This document shows positions 37,206 through 49,711 of a DNA stretch of 64,000 bases, in pieces. Each line of letters begins with the position of its first letter. Within the stretch, counting starts at the first letter, position 1. The stretch spans positions 4,256,148 through 4,320,147 of the forward strand of contig OX442415.1 in NCBI GenBank assembly GCA_949361645.1, given 5' to 3'. The DNA comes from Spongilla lacustris (lineage: Eukaryota; Porifera; Demospongiae; Spongillida; Spongillidae). The notes below the pieces were generated by a model that saw nothing but the letters and a program-made list of their open reading frames with translations, made no database searches and had not been told where the DNA came from. A program made the position numbers and the translations under genes.

Positions 37206-38814
37206 TGTACATGTATAGTTCATGTCTCTACTCAAAGCATGGCTTTATAACCGGACCTCTTCTGTAGTTTTGGGTGGCCATCCCTCCTGAATAGACTGAA
37301 ACACCCTTGCTAACACCAGGTCCCTTAATTGTTGTTGTTCTTCGTAATTCTGCCACTGCGACCAGGAGGGTTTGTAGTTGGGAATGTCCCTCCTTCCTCC
37401 TCGTCCATTTGTGCCATCTGCATGTCGGCCACCACTGGGAGACGTGAAAGTGCATCAGCATTTGTGTGCTGAGTGGTACTCTTGTACATGATATCAAGAC
37501 AGGGCTAGCCTACCGCATATACCAATGCAACCGTGCTGCTGTCACTGCTGGTAATCCCTTTTCAGGGTTGAGAATGGACAACAAGGGATGGTGGTCTGTC
37601 ATCAGTGTGAAATGGGGAGGAACTGTGATGTCTGGAAACATTCAGTGATTAGAGATAAATAGGATGTGTGTGCATGTGATTACGTGTATGATTCAGTATA
37701 ATGAATGAATGGTTGTTGATGTTGTGAGCTATCCGAGTGCATCCTGCAGAGGTATCGAGTGTCTGAGAAACAAACCAGCCTAGGACGCCATTGCATGTGG
37801 TTGAATCTTTTGAAACATGATCACATGTACATGTACAACAGTGCTTTGTTGTGACACCTGCAGTTAAGTTAACACAACAGTAACGCTACATTACATCCAT
37901 AGTGACATCCATGCACATGCATGCACTGTTCCTTCTGATTGTTCCTGCAGCTAGTGAGCGTTGTATGTAAAAAATCAATTTAAGCTGACACTTGAACTCC
38001 CTGAAATAAAAATGCAGTGATTACTAGAATACACCTGAACACACATATTGCATACTGTAGAAGAGAACAGGTTAACTTACGTCCTTTTCTTCAACCCAAT
38101 ATAAGTGTCTTCTTAAAACCACTTTACAACACTGGAAAGCATGGTATTATTCAGTTTTATTTTGTTTTTTACAAACAAACCCAGCTAGCTTACCTTTTTC
38201 CTTTCATACACAATCCTTTCAGTCTGATAGTACTTCATTTGACATGCGCTATAAGATGAGAGCCGGGGCCAGCGGGGTGAATGGGGATAAGGGGAGGAAA
38301 GGAGAGAGGAGGAGCGGGAGTGATGGGAGGGAGGGGGAGGTAGGAAAATTGACGGGATGAGGAGGGAGGGAGATGGAAGGGGAGGTAAGGAAATTGAATG
38401 GAGGAGGAAAAGAGAAAGTATTATTTGTTTTTTTTTGTACAGGTTGTGGTGGCAGTTTGTATATGCCAAAACATTGAGTGTCTGACTGGCTAAATACAAT
38501 TGAGGGATTCATGAAAGTTTGTGTTATGATGTTCTACTTCCATTGCTGCAGCATTATTGTAGGAAGTCTTCCCTTCATATGTACAGTTAAATGGCATGTT
38601 TGTGAACCCTGGATTAATTGACAGAACAGCAAGTGACATGCCACGTGTACACCAGGGGGTAGGTACGGTAAATCCCTGGTGTTATAGGAAGTACATGCAT
38701 GTAATGGTGTGCTTCTTGTACACGTAACATCTGTAGCAAATGCATGACTGGAAACCGTAAGTGATACTGGCAGATGTTGCCTATTCCTGCCTCCTCCTCC
38801 CCCACGTTCAGCTG

Positions 38815-38907
<93 letters not shown>

Positions 38908-38920
38908 TGTGTGTGTGTGA

Positions 38921-38966
<46 letters not shown>

Positions 38967-38988
38967 ATGTACATGTATGTGTGTGTGT
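38815..38988. repeat. (GT)n microsatellite
   Basis: About 170 bp of TG repeat with two GAATGT interruptions, ending in TACATGTACATGTATG. Confidence 0.95.
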
Positions 38989-39421
38989 ACATAAACACCT
39001 GCTGATCCTATCTTATTTGGATGTTTGTACAAAGTAACAAAGGCCCAATGTTATGAATTTTGTTGTGTGGCCAGACTGTGCTGATAAAAGGTCTAGGTCT
39101 GTACATGTACATACAGTGAATAATCTCATGCACAATGCCATGCATCTTTGTGCAAATACAACCCCTAGGCCTGGTTTTGCTGGTTGTCCTAGGGAAAAGC
39201 TGTGTCCTGGAAGTTCATAGTATGTTAACAGATGTGCAGCACTACTACTTGTGTCCATACATGTATGTACATTTTTGGTGAGCCCCAGGGTTATTCTATT
39301 GCCTGTCTACTTGTTGCCAGCTAGGCTTGGAGTACTACAGTTGAGAGCCTTACTGTTGACAGTAATGAGAGCAAGGTACTACATGTAATGCCGTGCATAC
39401 TAAAAATGAAAACCTTTAGGG

Positions 39422-39537
39422 AAGGCCAACAATATAGGGAGAAGGCCACCTATAGGGAGAAGGCCAACTGTATAGGGAGAAGGCCACTGTATAGGGAGAA
39501 GGCCACTGTATAGGGAGAAGGCCAACTGACCAACAGT
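39422..39537. repeat. Short 20-bp minisatellite array, copy C
   Basis: Five to six units of GGCCA-TATAGGGAGAA, one more than the equivalent array at 15044 in copy B. Confidence 0.85.
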
Positions 39538-40670
39538 ATAGTATATAACATGTACATGTACATGTAAGTAGTCAAGGGAGGTGTGCCCATATATGTATGT
39601 ACGAAGTGGGCCCATAAGGTTATTCTATTTGTGATAACTAATGCAAACACTAAATGGGCATGGGCCAACCTACATGTATGAAGCTTTGGCATAGCCCCAG
39701 AACCATTATCCCTTGTTAGGCCAGTAGGGGCCAAAACCAGCTTAAGGCTGGCTTGTGGTTTCCTTGTCCACACAATGGATGTGGTTGCTTTGCAAAACTT
39801 AGGTAACCACTAAAATCACTACCTATCTTTGAAGTACCACTGCATGTACATGTAGTGACCTACAGCCAAAAAAGTTGCATGAAGGGCATACGATGACTTG
39901 GCTACATACATGTATAGAAGGGTTAAGGTTACCACACGTACATGTAGGTAACATGTTGCATGCAACTCAAATGAATATAGCGCATGGTAGCCTTTTAAAG
40001 CACAGCCTCATATGCAAATGTAGTAATATTAAATTTACCAGAACTTTTGTGTAGGTAGTCAGGGTTAGGGTTTATACCTGTATCTGGTAGCCACCAGATG
40101 AGAAATTAGTCCTGGGTACATATACTAGGTACAGGATTATGTAACAGTAGATGGTGTCTATAAAGATAGACAATAGTACATGTAACAAAGAGTACATGTA
40201 CAAGTTAATGTAACTCTCCAGGCCCTTAAACAGAAGTACTTTAACATGCATGTTCAAAGACTTCTGATGGAGCCGTCACCCAAGTGATGCATTGTATGTG
40301 TACAAAGGATACCTCCCCCCTTTCTGGGGGATTTGGAGAGGTGATCCAATGACACCACCAACACCCCTCCAGGGGAGTGAGGAAGTGTTCTCAACACCAA
40401 TGCATGCAAAGAAAAATTAGCATGTCCAAAAATACCATGCGTACTCTAGTGCATGTAACCACCATCACAATAGCCCCCAAACAGCCATTCACACACCTGT
40501 TATCTGTCGTCACTGTGTTCAAAGGACTGGGGAAGTAGCCAGACCAGTAAATACTTTGGTTTGTAGTACTGCAGTTACATGTAGTAGGTCTTCATTGATC
40601 CTCTGCTCCTCCAGTAGTATGGTAGCTCTCTCCTGGTAGATTGTTGTGTCTTGTTGTGGTTGTACAGCAA

Positions 40671-40671
<1 letters not shown>

Positions 40672-40734
<63 letters not shown>

Positions 40735-40745
40735 CGTGTGTGTTT
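40672..40745. repeat. (GT)n microsatellite
   Basis: About 70 bp of TG repeat at the site that holds about 130 bp in copy B (16270). Confidence 0.95.
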
Positions 40746-41093
40746 GTGTCCAAATTATTATTATTTATATCTGATGTATATGGATGTACATGTAAGTACC
40801 ACTGTGTACAGGTATATGTGTGGACATCATTGGTGTGTGTGCCCATGTTTGAAGCACACAATACACAGCTCTACATCAGCGTGTGTAGTGTGCACATGAT
40901 GGAGACACTTGTGAATATGTGCATCGCCACCAGTAGAGCTACTACATTGAGTGTCCACACTGTAACTGAGCGTGCGTGACTTGCTGGAAGTGTCCATGCA
41001 CGTGTGTGGTGTGTGTGTCCCACAGGTCAGCTATACACATGGTAAACAAAGGGACAGAGATGCTACACAAATGGACAATGCTCAGTGGTTCAT

Positions 41094-41786
41094 ATAGGGA
41101 GAAAGCCAATAGTATAGGGAGAAGGCCAACTGTATAGGAAATAGTATAGGGATAAGGCCGACAGTACACATGTAGGTAGAAAGTCAACAGTATAGGGAGA
41201 AAGCCAACAGCATAGGGAGACGGCCAACTGTATAGGGATAAGGTCAACCATATAGGGAGAAGGGTCAACAGTATAGGGAGAAGGCCAAGAGTATATAGGG
41301 AGCAGGCCAACAGTATAGGGAGAAGGCCAACAGTATAGGGAGAAGGCCAACAGTATAGGGAGAAGGCCAACAGTATAGGGAGAAGGCCAACAGTATAGAG
41401 AGAAGGCCAACAGTGAAGGGAGAAGGCCAACAGTATAAGCGCAGCTTATTATAAAGAGAAGGCCACCAGCATAGGAAGAAGGCCAACAGTACAGGGAGAA
41501 GGCCAACAGTATAGGGAGAAGGCCAACAGTATAGGGAGAAGGCCAAGAGTATATAGGGAGAAGGCTAACAGTATAGGGAGAAGGCCAACAGTATAGGGAG
41601 AAGGCCAACTGTATAGCGAGAAGGCCAACAGTATAGGGAGAAGGCCAACAGTATAGCGAGAAGGCCACCAGTCTAACACTACAGGAAGAAGACCAACAGT
41701 ATAAGGAGACGGGCAATTAACGGTCCGGGAGAAGGCCAACAGTACAGGGCGAATTCCATACAGTACTAGTATAGGGAGAAGGCCAT
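41094..41786. repeat. 20-bp minisatellite GGCCAACAGTATAGGGAGAA, copy C
   Basis: It matches 16752-17463 unit by unit except for the loss of about two units near 41650 and a point-variant unit (CAGTGAAGGGAGAAGG near 41410). Confidence 0.95.
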
Positions 41787-42027
41787 ATCTCCTCCCCCTT
41801 CAATATATGCCTGTTCTGCACATACTAAATTCACACAGTATACTCACCAAAACACTTGAATCTCAGAAGTTGAAATCATGCAGGGCAATCCGTTTATTGC
41901 TGCCTCCACATATCCAAAGCTACGATTGTGTATTATCGTTAATAATTCATCTGCAATTAACAGTTAACTAGTTGCAACGTACGCAATAACTGTAACTTAA
42001 TCCCAAGGTATTACATTATGACATATT

Positions 42028-43159
42028 ATTGCAGACTAGTTCACTTAGCTAGGAACACTCCACCTCTCCTAGTCAATGAGGCCTTTGCCTTGTTTGATGA
42101 TGGTGTGCAGCAATGCTTTTCGGAATGCACTGCAGTGGATGCTTCCGCTGCCACCTGGCAACAGGCTCAACTTAGCTTGAAAAGAGGGGGTTTAGGGCTT
42201 CGGAGCTTAAGTTTCCACTCTCCTGCAGCTTACATTGCATCATTTTTGTCCTCAGGCCTTTCTCCATCATCAGGTAGGTATTTATCCTCGTCATTGCACC
42301 TTTACAACAGTTTAGTAGACCCCCAAGATTCTCTCACCCCTGAGGCTATAGGTGATTCTCCTCTTTCACAGAAGGTTCTGTCTTCCAAGATAGAAGAACA
42401 ACAGTTCAATAATCTTTTTCACAATGCATCTGTGACAGACAGGGCTCGTCTTTTGTCCATTTCCTCACCTCATGCCTCTGCTTGGCTGTCAGTCACTCCC
42501 TCCCCACGACTCAACCTCCACTTGGAGCCTGCTGAGTTTCAAGTAGCACTTAAGTGGTGGTTGGGTATTCCTGTGGTCCAAGGCCAAAGTTGCCCTCACT
42601 GTCCTTCCTGTGTGTTGGATGACTTTGGCCATCACTCCCTCACTTGCAAACATGGAGGGGATGTGGTTTCGCGACACAATAAGCTCAGGGATGTGTTTTA
42701 TGACTTCTGCCAACGTGCTTGCTTGGGTCCACGTCTGGAAATGGGTTGTGGGGCGGGATCTGATTCTCAATCCCGCCCAGCAGATGTTCTTGTTCCTAAC
42801 TGGGACCTTGGCAAGCCGGCTGCCTTTGACTTGTCCGTCACGTCTACGCTACAATCAAGTGTTCTGCTAGAAGCGAGCGTGACGTGACGGCTGGTTCGGC
42901 AGCCCTGTTGGCTGAGAACAGAAAACACAACAGCAGCGACAAAAAAGTGTGATGAATTGGGGTGGGCTTGTATCCCACTTGTTGTTGAGACCTACGGGTG
43001 TTGGGGGGCTGAAGCAGTGGCAGCATTATCAAAGCTTGCAGGTCGTCTCTCCATCAGGAATAATGAACTAAAGTCCAAGACCATTTTTAGCCTGTACAGC
43101 CGCCTAGGGTTGACATTAGTAAGGGCGAACTGTAGAGCTATCCTATCTAGGTTAACATG
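42028..43159 (+). pseudogene. C-terminal part of a LINE ORF (zinc knuckle plus endonuclease-like domain)
   Basis: Frame one runs to a stop at 42887. It has a zinc finger C-x2-C-x9-H-x4-C (CPHCPS...HHSLTC) at about 42590-42650, then HGGDVVSRHNKL, then RPADVLVPNWDLGKPAAFDL at about 42770-42830. CCHC followed by an R-P-x-D ... D block is the order at the C-terminus of R2/NeSL-type LINEs with a restriction-like endonuclease; that assignment is inferred. A frameshift at about 42885 moves the rest (GWACIPLVVETYG, LVRANCRAILSRL) to another frame ending at 43159. The reverse transcriptase is missing through 5' truncation. Confidence 0.72.
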
Positions 43160-43240
43160 ACTGTTAAAGGACTTACTTTAGTGTATATAATAATAAATGT
43201 GCATTTATTCCTTTCATGTATTCTCTCATTATTTGAATAT
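42028..43240 (+). mobile_element. 5'-truncated LINE insertion with 7-bp target duplication
   Basis: Absent from copy B, where ...GACATATTGTTTATG is continuous (17718-17733). ACATATT is duplicated at 42021-42027 and 43241-43247, giving a 1213-bp insertion. It holds only the C-terminal part of a LINE protein and a short AT-rich 3' tail, the pattern of incomplete target-primed reverse transcription. Confidence 0.9.
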
Positions 43241-43484
43241 ACATATTGTTTATGAATAAATTATGCGCGGTAGAAATTAATTTTTTGTCTTGATTTTACT
43301 ACACGAATGGTTCATGTCATAATTATATAAAACACAGATTCACAATCAGACCGATTTATACTAAATTATAAATGTGTTTAAAATTCAATTTAAAAATAAA
43401 AGCATGATGACCGCCTATGTATGGGCCATTTCTCCATATGACGCTAACTTAGGTCAGACACGCCCATCTAGGTATGTGGTTAGG

Positions 43485-44312
43485 TAGCCTCGTCCCCAGG
43501 CCCTGTTTTTTATAAGTTGCGGGGGGCGAAAAACAGGGCCTGGTATACACTGGCAGGTCCTAGCGCGCATGCGCTAGCCATTACCAATACGCTTGGTAAT
43601 CGCATACTGTTGTAATTTTCGTTTGTAAACCTTTCCGTACACCATCTCGTTCTCAGCGTAAACTCTTCCTCGTCCCAGAACTGTCGTATATGTAGAGTTT
43701 CGTACGTCGACTTACTACCCTTGCTCCTTGGACCAAGTTCTTACCTCTCTACGATTGGTACGTGTAGCCTCTGTAGGCTGGCCACCTCACGCTACTAGGC
43801 ATCTTTAGCCGAAGCCACAATGCTGACAACCTACTTTTACTCTCGTGGTGCGCACAGTGCACTCATTTGAAATACCCAACACTTGGCACAAAGGCCAGGT
43901 GGCCTTGTCCGCCGATACCTCGTCACCAATAGTTTTCCAAATGTAGGGTAGTTCCAATGAGTGCGCACCACGAGAGTACAAATAGGTTGTAAGCATTGTG
44001 GCTTCGGCTAAAGATGGCAAGTAGCGTGAGGTGGCCAGCCTACACGTACCAATCGTAGAGGTGGTCCAAGGAGCAGGGGTAGTAAGTCGACGTACGAAAC
44101 TCTACAAATACGACAGTCTGGGACGAGGAAGAGTTTACGCTGAGAACGAGATGGTGTACGGAAAGGTTTACAAAAAAAAATTACAACAGTATGCGATTAC
44201 CAAGCGTAATGGTAATGGCTAGCGCATGCGCGCTAGGACCCTGCCAGTGTATACCAGGCCCTGTTTTTCGCCCCCGCAACTTATAAAAAAACAGGGCCTG
44301 GGGACGAGGCTA
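43485..44312. mobile_element. Foldback (MULE-like) element, 828 bp, with 9-bp target duplication
   Basis: Two arms of about 400 bp are near-perfect inverted copies (TAGCCTCGTCCCCAGGCCCT at 43485; its complement ends at 44312). They meet near 43905. GTGGTTAGG is duplicated at 43476-43484 and 44313-44321. The interrupted site is continuous at 32570-32600 in the other hAT copy. Long terminal repeats and a 9-bp duplication suggest a Mutator-like non-autonomous element. No transposase is encoded. Confidence 0.85.
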
Positions 44313-44729
44313 GTGGTTAGGCCAAGCGATTTAGGCCTATGTAGGTAGCTGTGGTTGTGTGCTGAGTGCATCTGGTGTGATGTGGGTAGCTGTGGATGCA
44401 TGCTGTACTGATCTGGTGTAATGTGGGTAGTTGTAGGAGGGTGTCTGGTGTAATGGGGGTAGCTGTGGTTGTGTGATGGGGTAGCTATGGTTGTGTGCCT
44501 CATGAGGGCACTGGTGTGATGGGGGTAAGTGTGTTTGTGTGCTGAGGGCATCTGGTGTTATAGTTTAGCTGTAGGAGGGTATCTGGTGTGATGTGTACAT
44601 TTAGGTGGCTCAGTGATTAGAAAACCTGAATAACCTGGTATTCGGCTGGCAAATTGTCAAAACCTATTCGGAAAGAATCGATTTTCTTTTTTGTCATCAG
44701 CTTTGTTCCGCAACCTACCGGGCCACCGT

Positions 44730-44850
44730 ACAATGCTCTATGTCGACTGCATAATGCTCTATGTCGACTGCACAATGCTCTATGTCGACTGCACAATGCT
44801 CTATGTCGACTGCACAATGCTCTATGTTGACTGCACAATGCTCTATGTCA
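44730..44850. repeat. 21-bp minisatellite CAATGCTCTATGTCGACTGCA
   Basis: About six units, each with the half-palindromic TCGA core. Flanked on both sides by GTCATCAGCTTTGTTCCGC, which is also present inverted at 34251-34275, to the left of the hAT copy. Confidence 0.85.
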
Positions 44851-45670
44851 TCAGCTTTGTTCCGCGACCTACCGGGCCACCGTAAATCTCAGCGGAAGCT
44901 CCTTTAAGTTAATAAGCATTATCGGTTCGAAGAATTTATGAAACCTCATGGTTTCACATATGTAGTTGTTAAGTATTGCAGCTTTGCAATACCGTCGGAC
45001 GCAAAGGTAACAAAGCTAAATTAATTATAACAGCCGGAGACATAATTGTAATCTAGGGGCGATGGCAGCACCACATTCCTGTGCTCGTTGCAGTGCACCA
45101 CCAGGATACAGTAAATAAAATGACGGGCAAGGATCAGACCCTGCGGTGATACCTTTCCCCGTAACCAATATAAGTGCTGTAGTAGAAAGTATAAACACGT
45201 TAACCCATTGGTCATGGGATTCAGACACAGCAATTTATGCTGGAGCTTCTTTGGGAAAAAAGTGGTCCGGCTAAAGCCCGGCGTAAGGGCCCTATACTGT
45301 TTGCGCCGTTGTGTAGAGGTTGCATACAGATTGTCCTAAGCCTAAGGTTCGTCAGTTTTATGCTAGTGAAATTTCAATTTGCGGCTGTAACTCATTGGAA
45401 TAGTTATAAATGCATGGCATCGCGATAGAATATGTCATGTATAGCTCACCGAGCCTATCATACCCAGGTTCCGCTGGTCCTTCAAACCACTCTCTAATCA
45501 GCCATAATCCAATTGCGCATGCGCGCACGGCATCCGCATTAGTATGTGGCTTGATGCGCGCACACAATGACATTAATTAAGGTTTCAACGTTCGCTCTGA
45601 TAAGGCTTGCCTTTGAATTATTATTTAAGACCCTTTCCAGGCTCAGATTCACTATACCAAGTGGATCATC

Positions 45671-46523
45671 ATGACATTTTACACAGCTTTACTTGCAGTC
45701 TGCCTTTTCGGCGCTGTCATCGCTGCCCCAAAGCACAACCTTGGGCGTCAGGGCAAAAAATTGGGTTATGAACGATTTCTTGCTGCACTGGTCGACAACG
45801 ATGAAACGGATCAAGTTCACAACGAGGATGAAAACATTGATTCCGAGCAAGTCGCTAATCCAGTTGCTCCGTTCCCCGCTGATGTCCCACCTGGGATAAA
45901 GTGGAACAGAGCCGGTTACCTGGATATGACTGATCCCACACAGCAGTGTTTTTCTGCATGGAAAAAGTATACTAGCCCAAGAGCGGCGTGCGGAAAGACT
46001 ACAGATGGGTCGGGATGTAACGGCGTCGTATTTTCCACTTCTGGAGCTAGTTACCAGAAAGTGTGCGGAAGATTCCGCGCATATCAGGTCGCGTCCCCGG
46101 ACGGATTCGACCACGGCGGATCAATCAACGATCCTTACGTTGATGGTATCAGCATCAGCTATCTGCAAGGCACTGTGCGAAATCACGTATGCCGCTTCGT
46201 GGAGCGAGTCCAATTCTCCTCACGTTTGCCCTTGTGCAGGTGGCTCAAGACCTCCTAGCTTCGTGGGTACAAGTTATTACTGTGAATCAGGGAACCCTAC
46301 TACCACCTACATAAACAGCTATCTTTATAGTAACGACCCACTATGGGACGGACAGCAGTGCGGTGGATTGGAAAGTTCGTGCTGCAATCCTTCAAACCTT
46401 GCCTGGTTTTGCACTACGTTCCCTGCTCCAGTGACTGGCGACTTGGAAGTCCGCATTTGCACCGACCAGAGCCTTGCCGATGAAGATGTGCCTATCGAAT
46501 ATTTGGAACTGTACACAAAATAA
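45671..46523 (+). pseudogene. Cysteine-rich secreted protein of a marine-invertebrate family, broken by one frameshift
   Basis: Single exon. ATG 45671 opens a signal peptide (MTFYTALLAVCLFGAVIAAP), then an acidic, probably propeptide-like segment, then a Cys-rich domain (CFSAWKKYTSPRAACG, GSGCNGVVFSTSG, VDGISISYLQG). At about 46190-46197 the frame must shift: before it the frame reads RNHV, after it ASWSESNSPHVCPCAGG...SFVGTSYYCESG...NDPLWDGQQCGG...SCCN...WFC, ending at TAA 46521. Related uncharacterised secreted proteins with this CPCA / NDPLWDG / WFC order occur in cnidarians and sponges (from memory). A few bases around a conserved aromatic position appear lost. Either a recent pseudogene or an assembly indel. 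TTATTTAAG at 45620 may be a TATA-like box. Function unknown. Confidence 0.75.
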
Positions 46524-49421
46524 CGCTCCACGAACACGTACAACGTTGCATGTATATATTAGTTGGCTGACGAGTATTTAGAGTTTAGACTGATATTGTT
46601 ATTGTATGTGTAACGCCCCAGCTATATTAAAGCTTTTATTCACCGCATGCAACTATTATACCTGCATAAAATGAAGCAATCCGTAAATGGAGTGGAATGT
46701 CATTGCATGTGGTTGATCTATATGAGTTTGCATTCTCACAAGTGGATGATTATTTATTTATCTATACGTTAGTAGGTCTTATGCATTGGATCTATACGAT
46801 TAGCATAACACCCGATTCCGATATAGCCGTAAAAGCTGCCAAATATAATATATAACGATGGTGTGATTTTCATTTCTTATAAGTGTTCCTATACCGAGTT
46901 ATGCGTGGTCAAGAAGAACCCGAACGAGAATACGTGGGACTGGGTACGAGATTCGACAAGTGTTTTGTTCTCCGCAACCAAGCGGTTTTTGTGACATTAA
47001 AAAACAAAAAAAAAAACACTGAACTGCTTGTTTTGACTTCATGTTCGATAATGACAGACGCTAAGCGATCCTGATCGTCAGGAGTCTCGTTAGAAGCGAG
47101 TCACTTTGTTAATGACATTTATTATTGGGGTCAGATCCTCACTCACATGGCATTTTAGATTTATATGCTACCACATCAATTACTTCCTGATCTACATCAT
47201 CAGTATAGGTCTGTCACATGACATGGGTTTGGGAACTTGAATAATGAAGTTTGCAGCCCTTTTGATTTGCACATATATACATGTATAATGCAGCACAACA
47301 TTGTAAATTAATGCACTGTTGCCCGGAATACCAATACCTCAGTGTTGAAACTAGGGTTGTTATGGATTCTATTCTTAGCAAGAACATATTATACTTGTAA
47401 TGCTGTCAGTCTGGGCACCCTGATCTGTATAAACAGACACCCATGGTATGTACTATATACGTTGTGATTTTGTGTCCTCCAGCTACTCATACAACAGTGT
47501 GGTTAGCAACAGATGTCCTCATCGTTGTCATGGTAGTCCTCATACTGATGATCATTCTAATTCTTGTTGCTGTTCATCATAAACTCAGACAAGATGTACC
47601 AATTCAAGGTACAGTATTGTGCATCATGGAGAAAAAATATACAGTATGAGTGAGTGCAAGCCAAATGTGCATAGTTGACACACACTATACCATGAATCAT
47701 AATACAATCAAATTGTTTCAATGTCAGACAAATAGGTGATAAGAAAGTATGATGTATTTTACCCTTATCTTAGGGGATATACTGCCACAGAAACATATGA
47801 CTTTTGGATTTAATTAATAACAAAATAACAAACATGAAATACATTCAATTCGATGATACTTCTTCATGTTATTAGAAACTTGATCACACATGTTCAACAT
47901 AGAGAAACAAATAGACAAAGGAGCACCATCATCAAACCCTAGCCCACTAGCTTCTCCATCTGATATGTGACACTCTCATGCAGGCTTGTTCGAACCCAAG
48001 CAAAAGCATTCAGTTTACAGAACTGCTCAAATGGGCTTTGTACCGCTTGAAGGACAGTGCTGTGACAATATGCTTTAGGAAGTGACTAGACTCTTTATGA
48101 AGTTGTCCATTCACTGAAAGGACAAATGGGATAAAGGTGCCTCTTTTGTCTTCTAGTACCCTTTGTACATAGAAGATTTTTATACTGCAGGGTACACATC
48201 ATGATATGTGTTCTTGTACAGCAAAATTGTATGATAGAAGATCTTAATCAAATTTTGCAAACCTAATCTCTGCGTATGGCAATATTATAATGGTTGGGCT
48301 TCATTCAGAATGATATTGAACAGCTGGCGAATGCAGCATTTCAAACTACACATTCGTAAATAGTATTATAATATACTCAGAACTATTTATCAAAAGCACT
48401 GTGACTAAAAGTCACAAGATGTGGTTCGTGGAACACATCTGGCCAAAATTGCCCTGGCATTCTGCCTCATGAGGATGAGGCTCAGGTGACTGTTAATGGA
48501 TGGCATAACCTCATTTATAAGTCGACACAGCTGGGTGGCCACAGTTTAGACAGCACATCAATAGCGTCATTGCACTATCCCCCAAACACTTCCACAACCA
48601 AAGGGATGCATGTCCATCCTCTAAGGGTACATGCCTCATCATTTCTTGAGTGCTTGGATTTTTCTCCCAGTAAAAATTGCAGATGGATAACCTTTATGTC
48701 AAATGCAGCTGGGCGGGAGAGGGATCAGTTTGGTACTAGGATGTCTGCTGGTCTAGATTGGTCCTTAGGAACTTTGGTGAAGGCTGCACTTTAAGCCATG
48801 CATGGGCTTGGGGAACTGAAATAGCATGCAATCTGGCCTTTGTCAGTGAGGGTAGATATAGTGAGTGCTGGTTGTAGGTCTACATACTTTGCCTTTCATT
48901 TTAAACTTTTTATTGTTTTTTTTCATAGGTATTGAAAAAATAGGCCGCCCACCCATCAGTACTAAATTGAATGTACATGTAACTTACTAGTAAAACATGT
49001 ACTGTATATGTACTACATTCACCGCATGTTTCATCTAGGTTAAGTTGTTGGTTAGTTTCGAATAACTATTCCCTTTTATCTGAAACACTATTCAGTCATT
49101 TATTGAAACATTCCTGGATTTGGAGGATATATGCCCTTTTGTTCATTAGAAACTATGGGGAAAAGTTCTGGAACAGCACTGCAATATACTATGGCCAAGG
49201 TTTGTGCCATAAAGGCAATTAACATCGAATTCAATTGCTGTACACAAATAACTCACGGCAGCATTACTCATGACGTACATGTATAAAAAAATATCGTTAG
49301 TAGTGCTGCAGTTAGTTAGTAAGGACCAAAATTACCGGGATCAAAATTCTAGTGACAGGTGGGTCTTTAGAATCATAAGAGTAGCAGCTGTATTAAATAT
49401 TACGAAGCGACCGAATATATA
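46524..49421. other. Region with weak coding signals only
   Basis: After the secreted-protein gene, ATTAAAG near 46625 could be its polyadenylation signal. A possible membrane-spanning exon lies at 47472-47611 (listed separately). A 102-codon frame at 48486-48794 shows no known features. Nothing else is supported. Confidence 0.45.
47472..47611 (+). other. Possible exon encoding one transmembrane helix
   Basis: Between AG at 47471 and a GTACAG donor-like site at 47610 a frame encodes TDVLIVVMVVLILMIILILV, a strong membrane helix followed by the basic HHKLRQD. This looks like the membrane exon of a single-pass receptor, but no neighbouring exons were recognised. A simple hydrophobic open frame is an alternative. 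Confidence 0.3.
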
Positions 49422-49711
49422 TGTTACGGCCCGGTCGCCGGAGTTAAAATCCGGTCGACCGGATTTTCATCATACATGTATGTGGCTGAGATCGTTGGAC
49501 TGGTTGTCAGTGAGTCTGAATTTGACTCAATCCTATCAGAGAAATTCCTCCTAACGGAAAGACAGGAACTGCGGCGTGTACTATTCAGAGAGCAGTGTAA
49601 AACAATCTCTTCAAAATCCAGTTTTGTGCAACACAAAGTGCGACAGCCGGTTCGTCAAGAGAAACAAAATCCAGCTAATGAATTTGACGTGCCTTGATGC
49701 AGAGGGCGTCC

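Larger units (their letters stand above)
34916..43440 (+). mobile_element. Composite repeat family, copy C (full length plus LINE insertion)
   Basis: Same 13-bp ends as copy B (CATATGGAGAAAT ... ATTTCTCCATATG) and same internal order, nearly identical in sequence. It differs in satellite lengths and in a 1213-bp LINE fragment inserted at 42028. Because it sits inside a hAT copy, the empty site can be read from 32620-32645 (GCGTGGCCACGC region). Left junction GGCCAC and right junction ACGCTAAC leave at most a 2-3 bp target duplication. No transposase is encoded, so mobility must be supplied in trans. Confidence 0.82.
34281..44685. mobile_element. Second hAT copy, inverted and interrupted by two later insertions
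   Basis: Begins TAGGGTGTGTAACCGG at 34281 and follows the reverse complement of 33337 downward to 34915. Composite copy C then interrupts it. The match resumes at 43441 (ACGCTAACTTAGGTC, the complement of 32623-32637) and, after a foldback insertion, runs to about 44685 (CAAATTGTCAAAACC, AATCGATTTT). The far terminus is missing. The insertion order is clear: hAT first, composite and foldback later. Confidence 0.8.

Noticed and set aside
45021..45573. Minus-strand frames of 65-71 codons near the secreted-protein gene
   Set aside because: No recognisable domain, no consistent splice partners and competing open frames on the other strand.
46192..46243. A 52-bp intron in the secreted-protein gene
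   Set aside because: It has GT and AG ends, but removing it would delete the CPCAGG segment typical of the family; a frameshift explains the data better.
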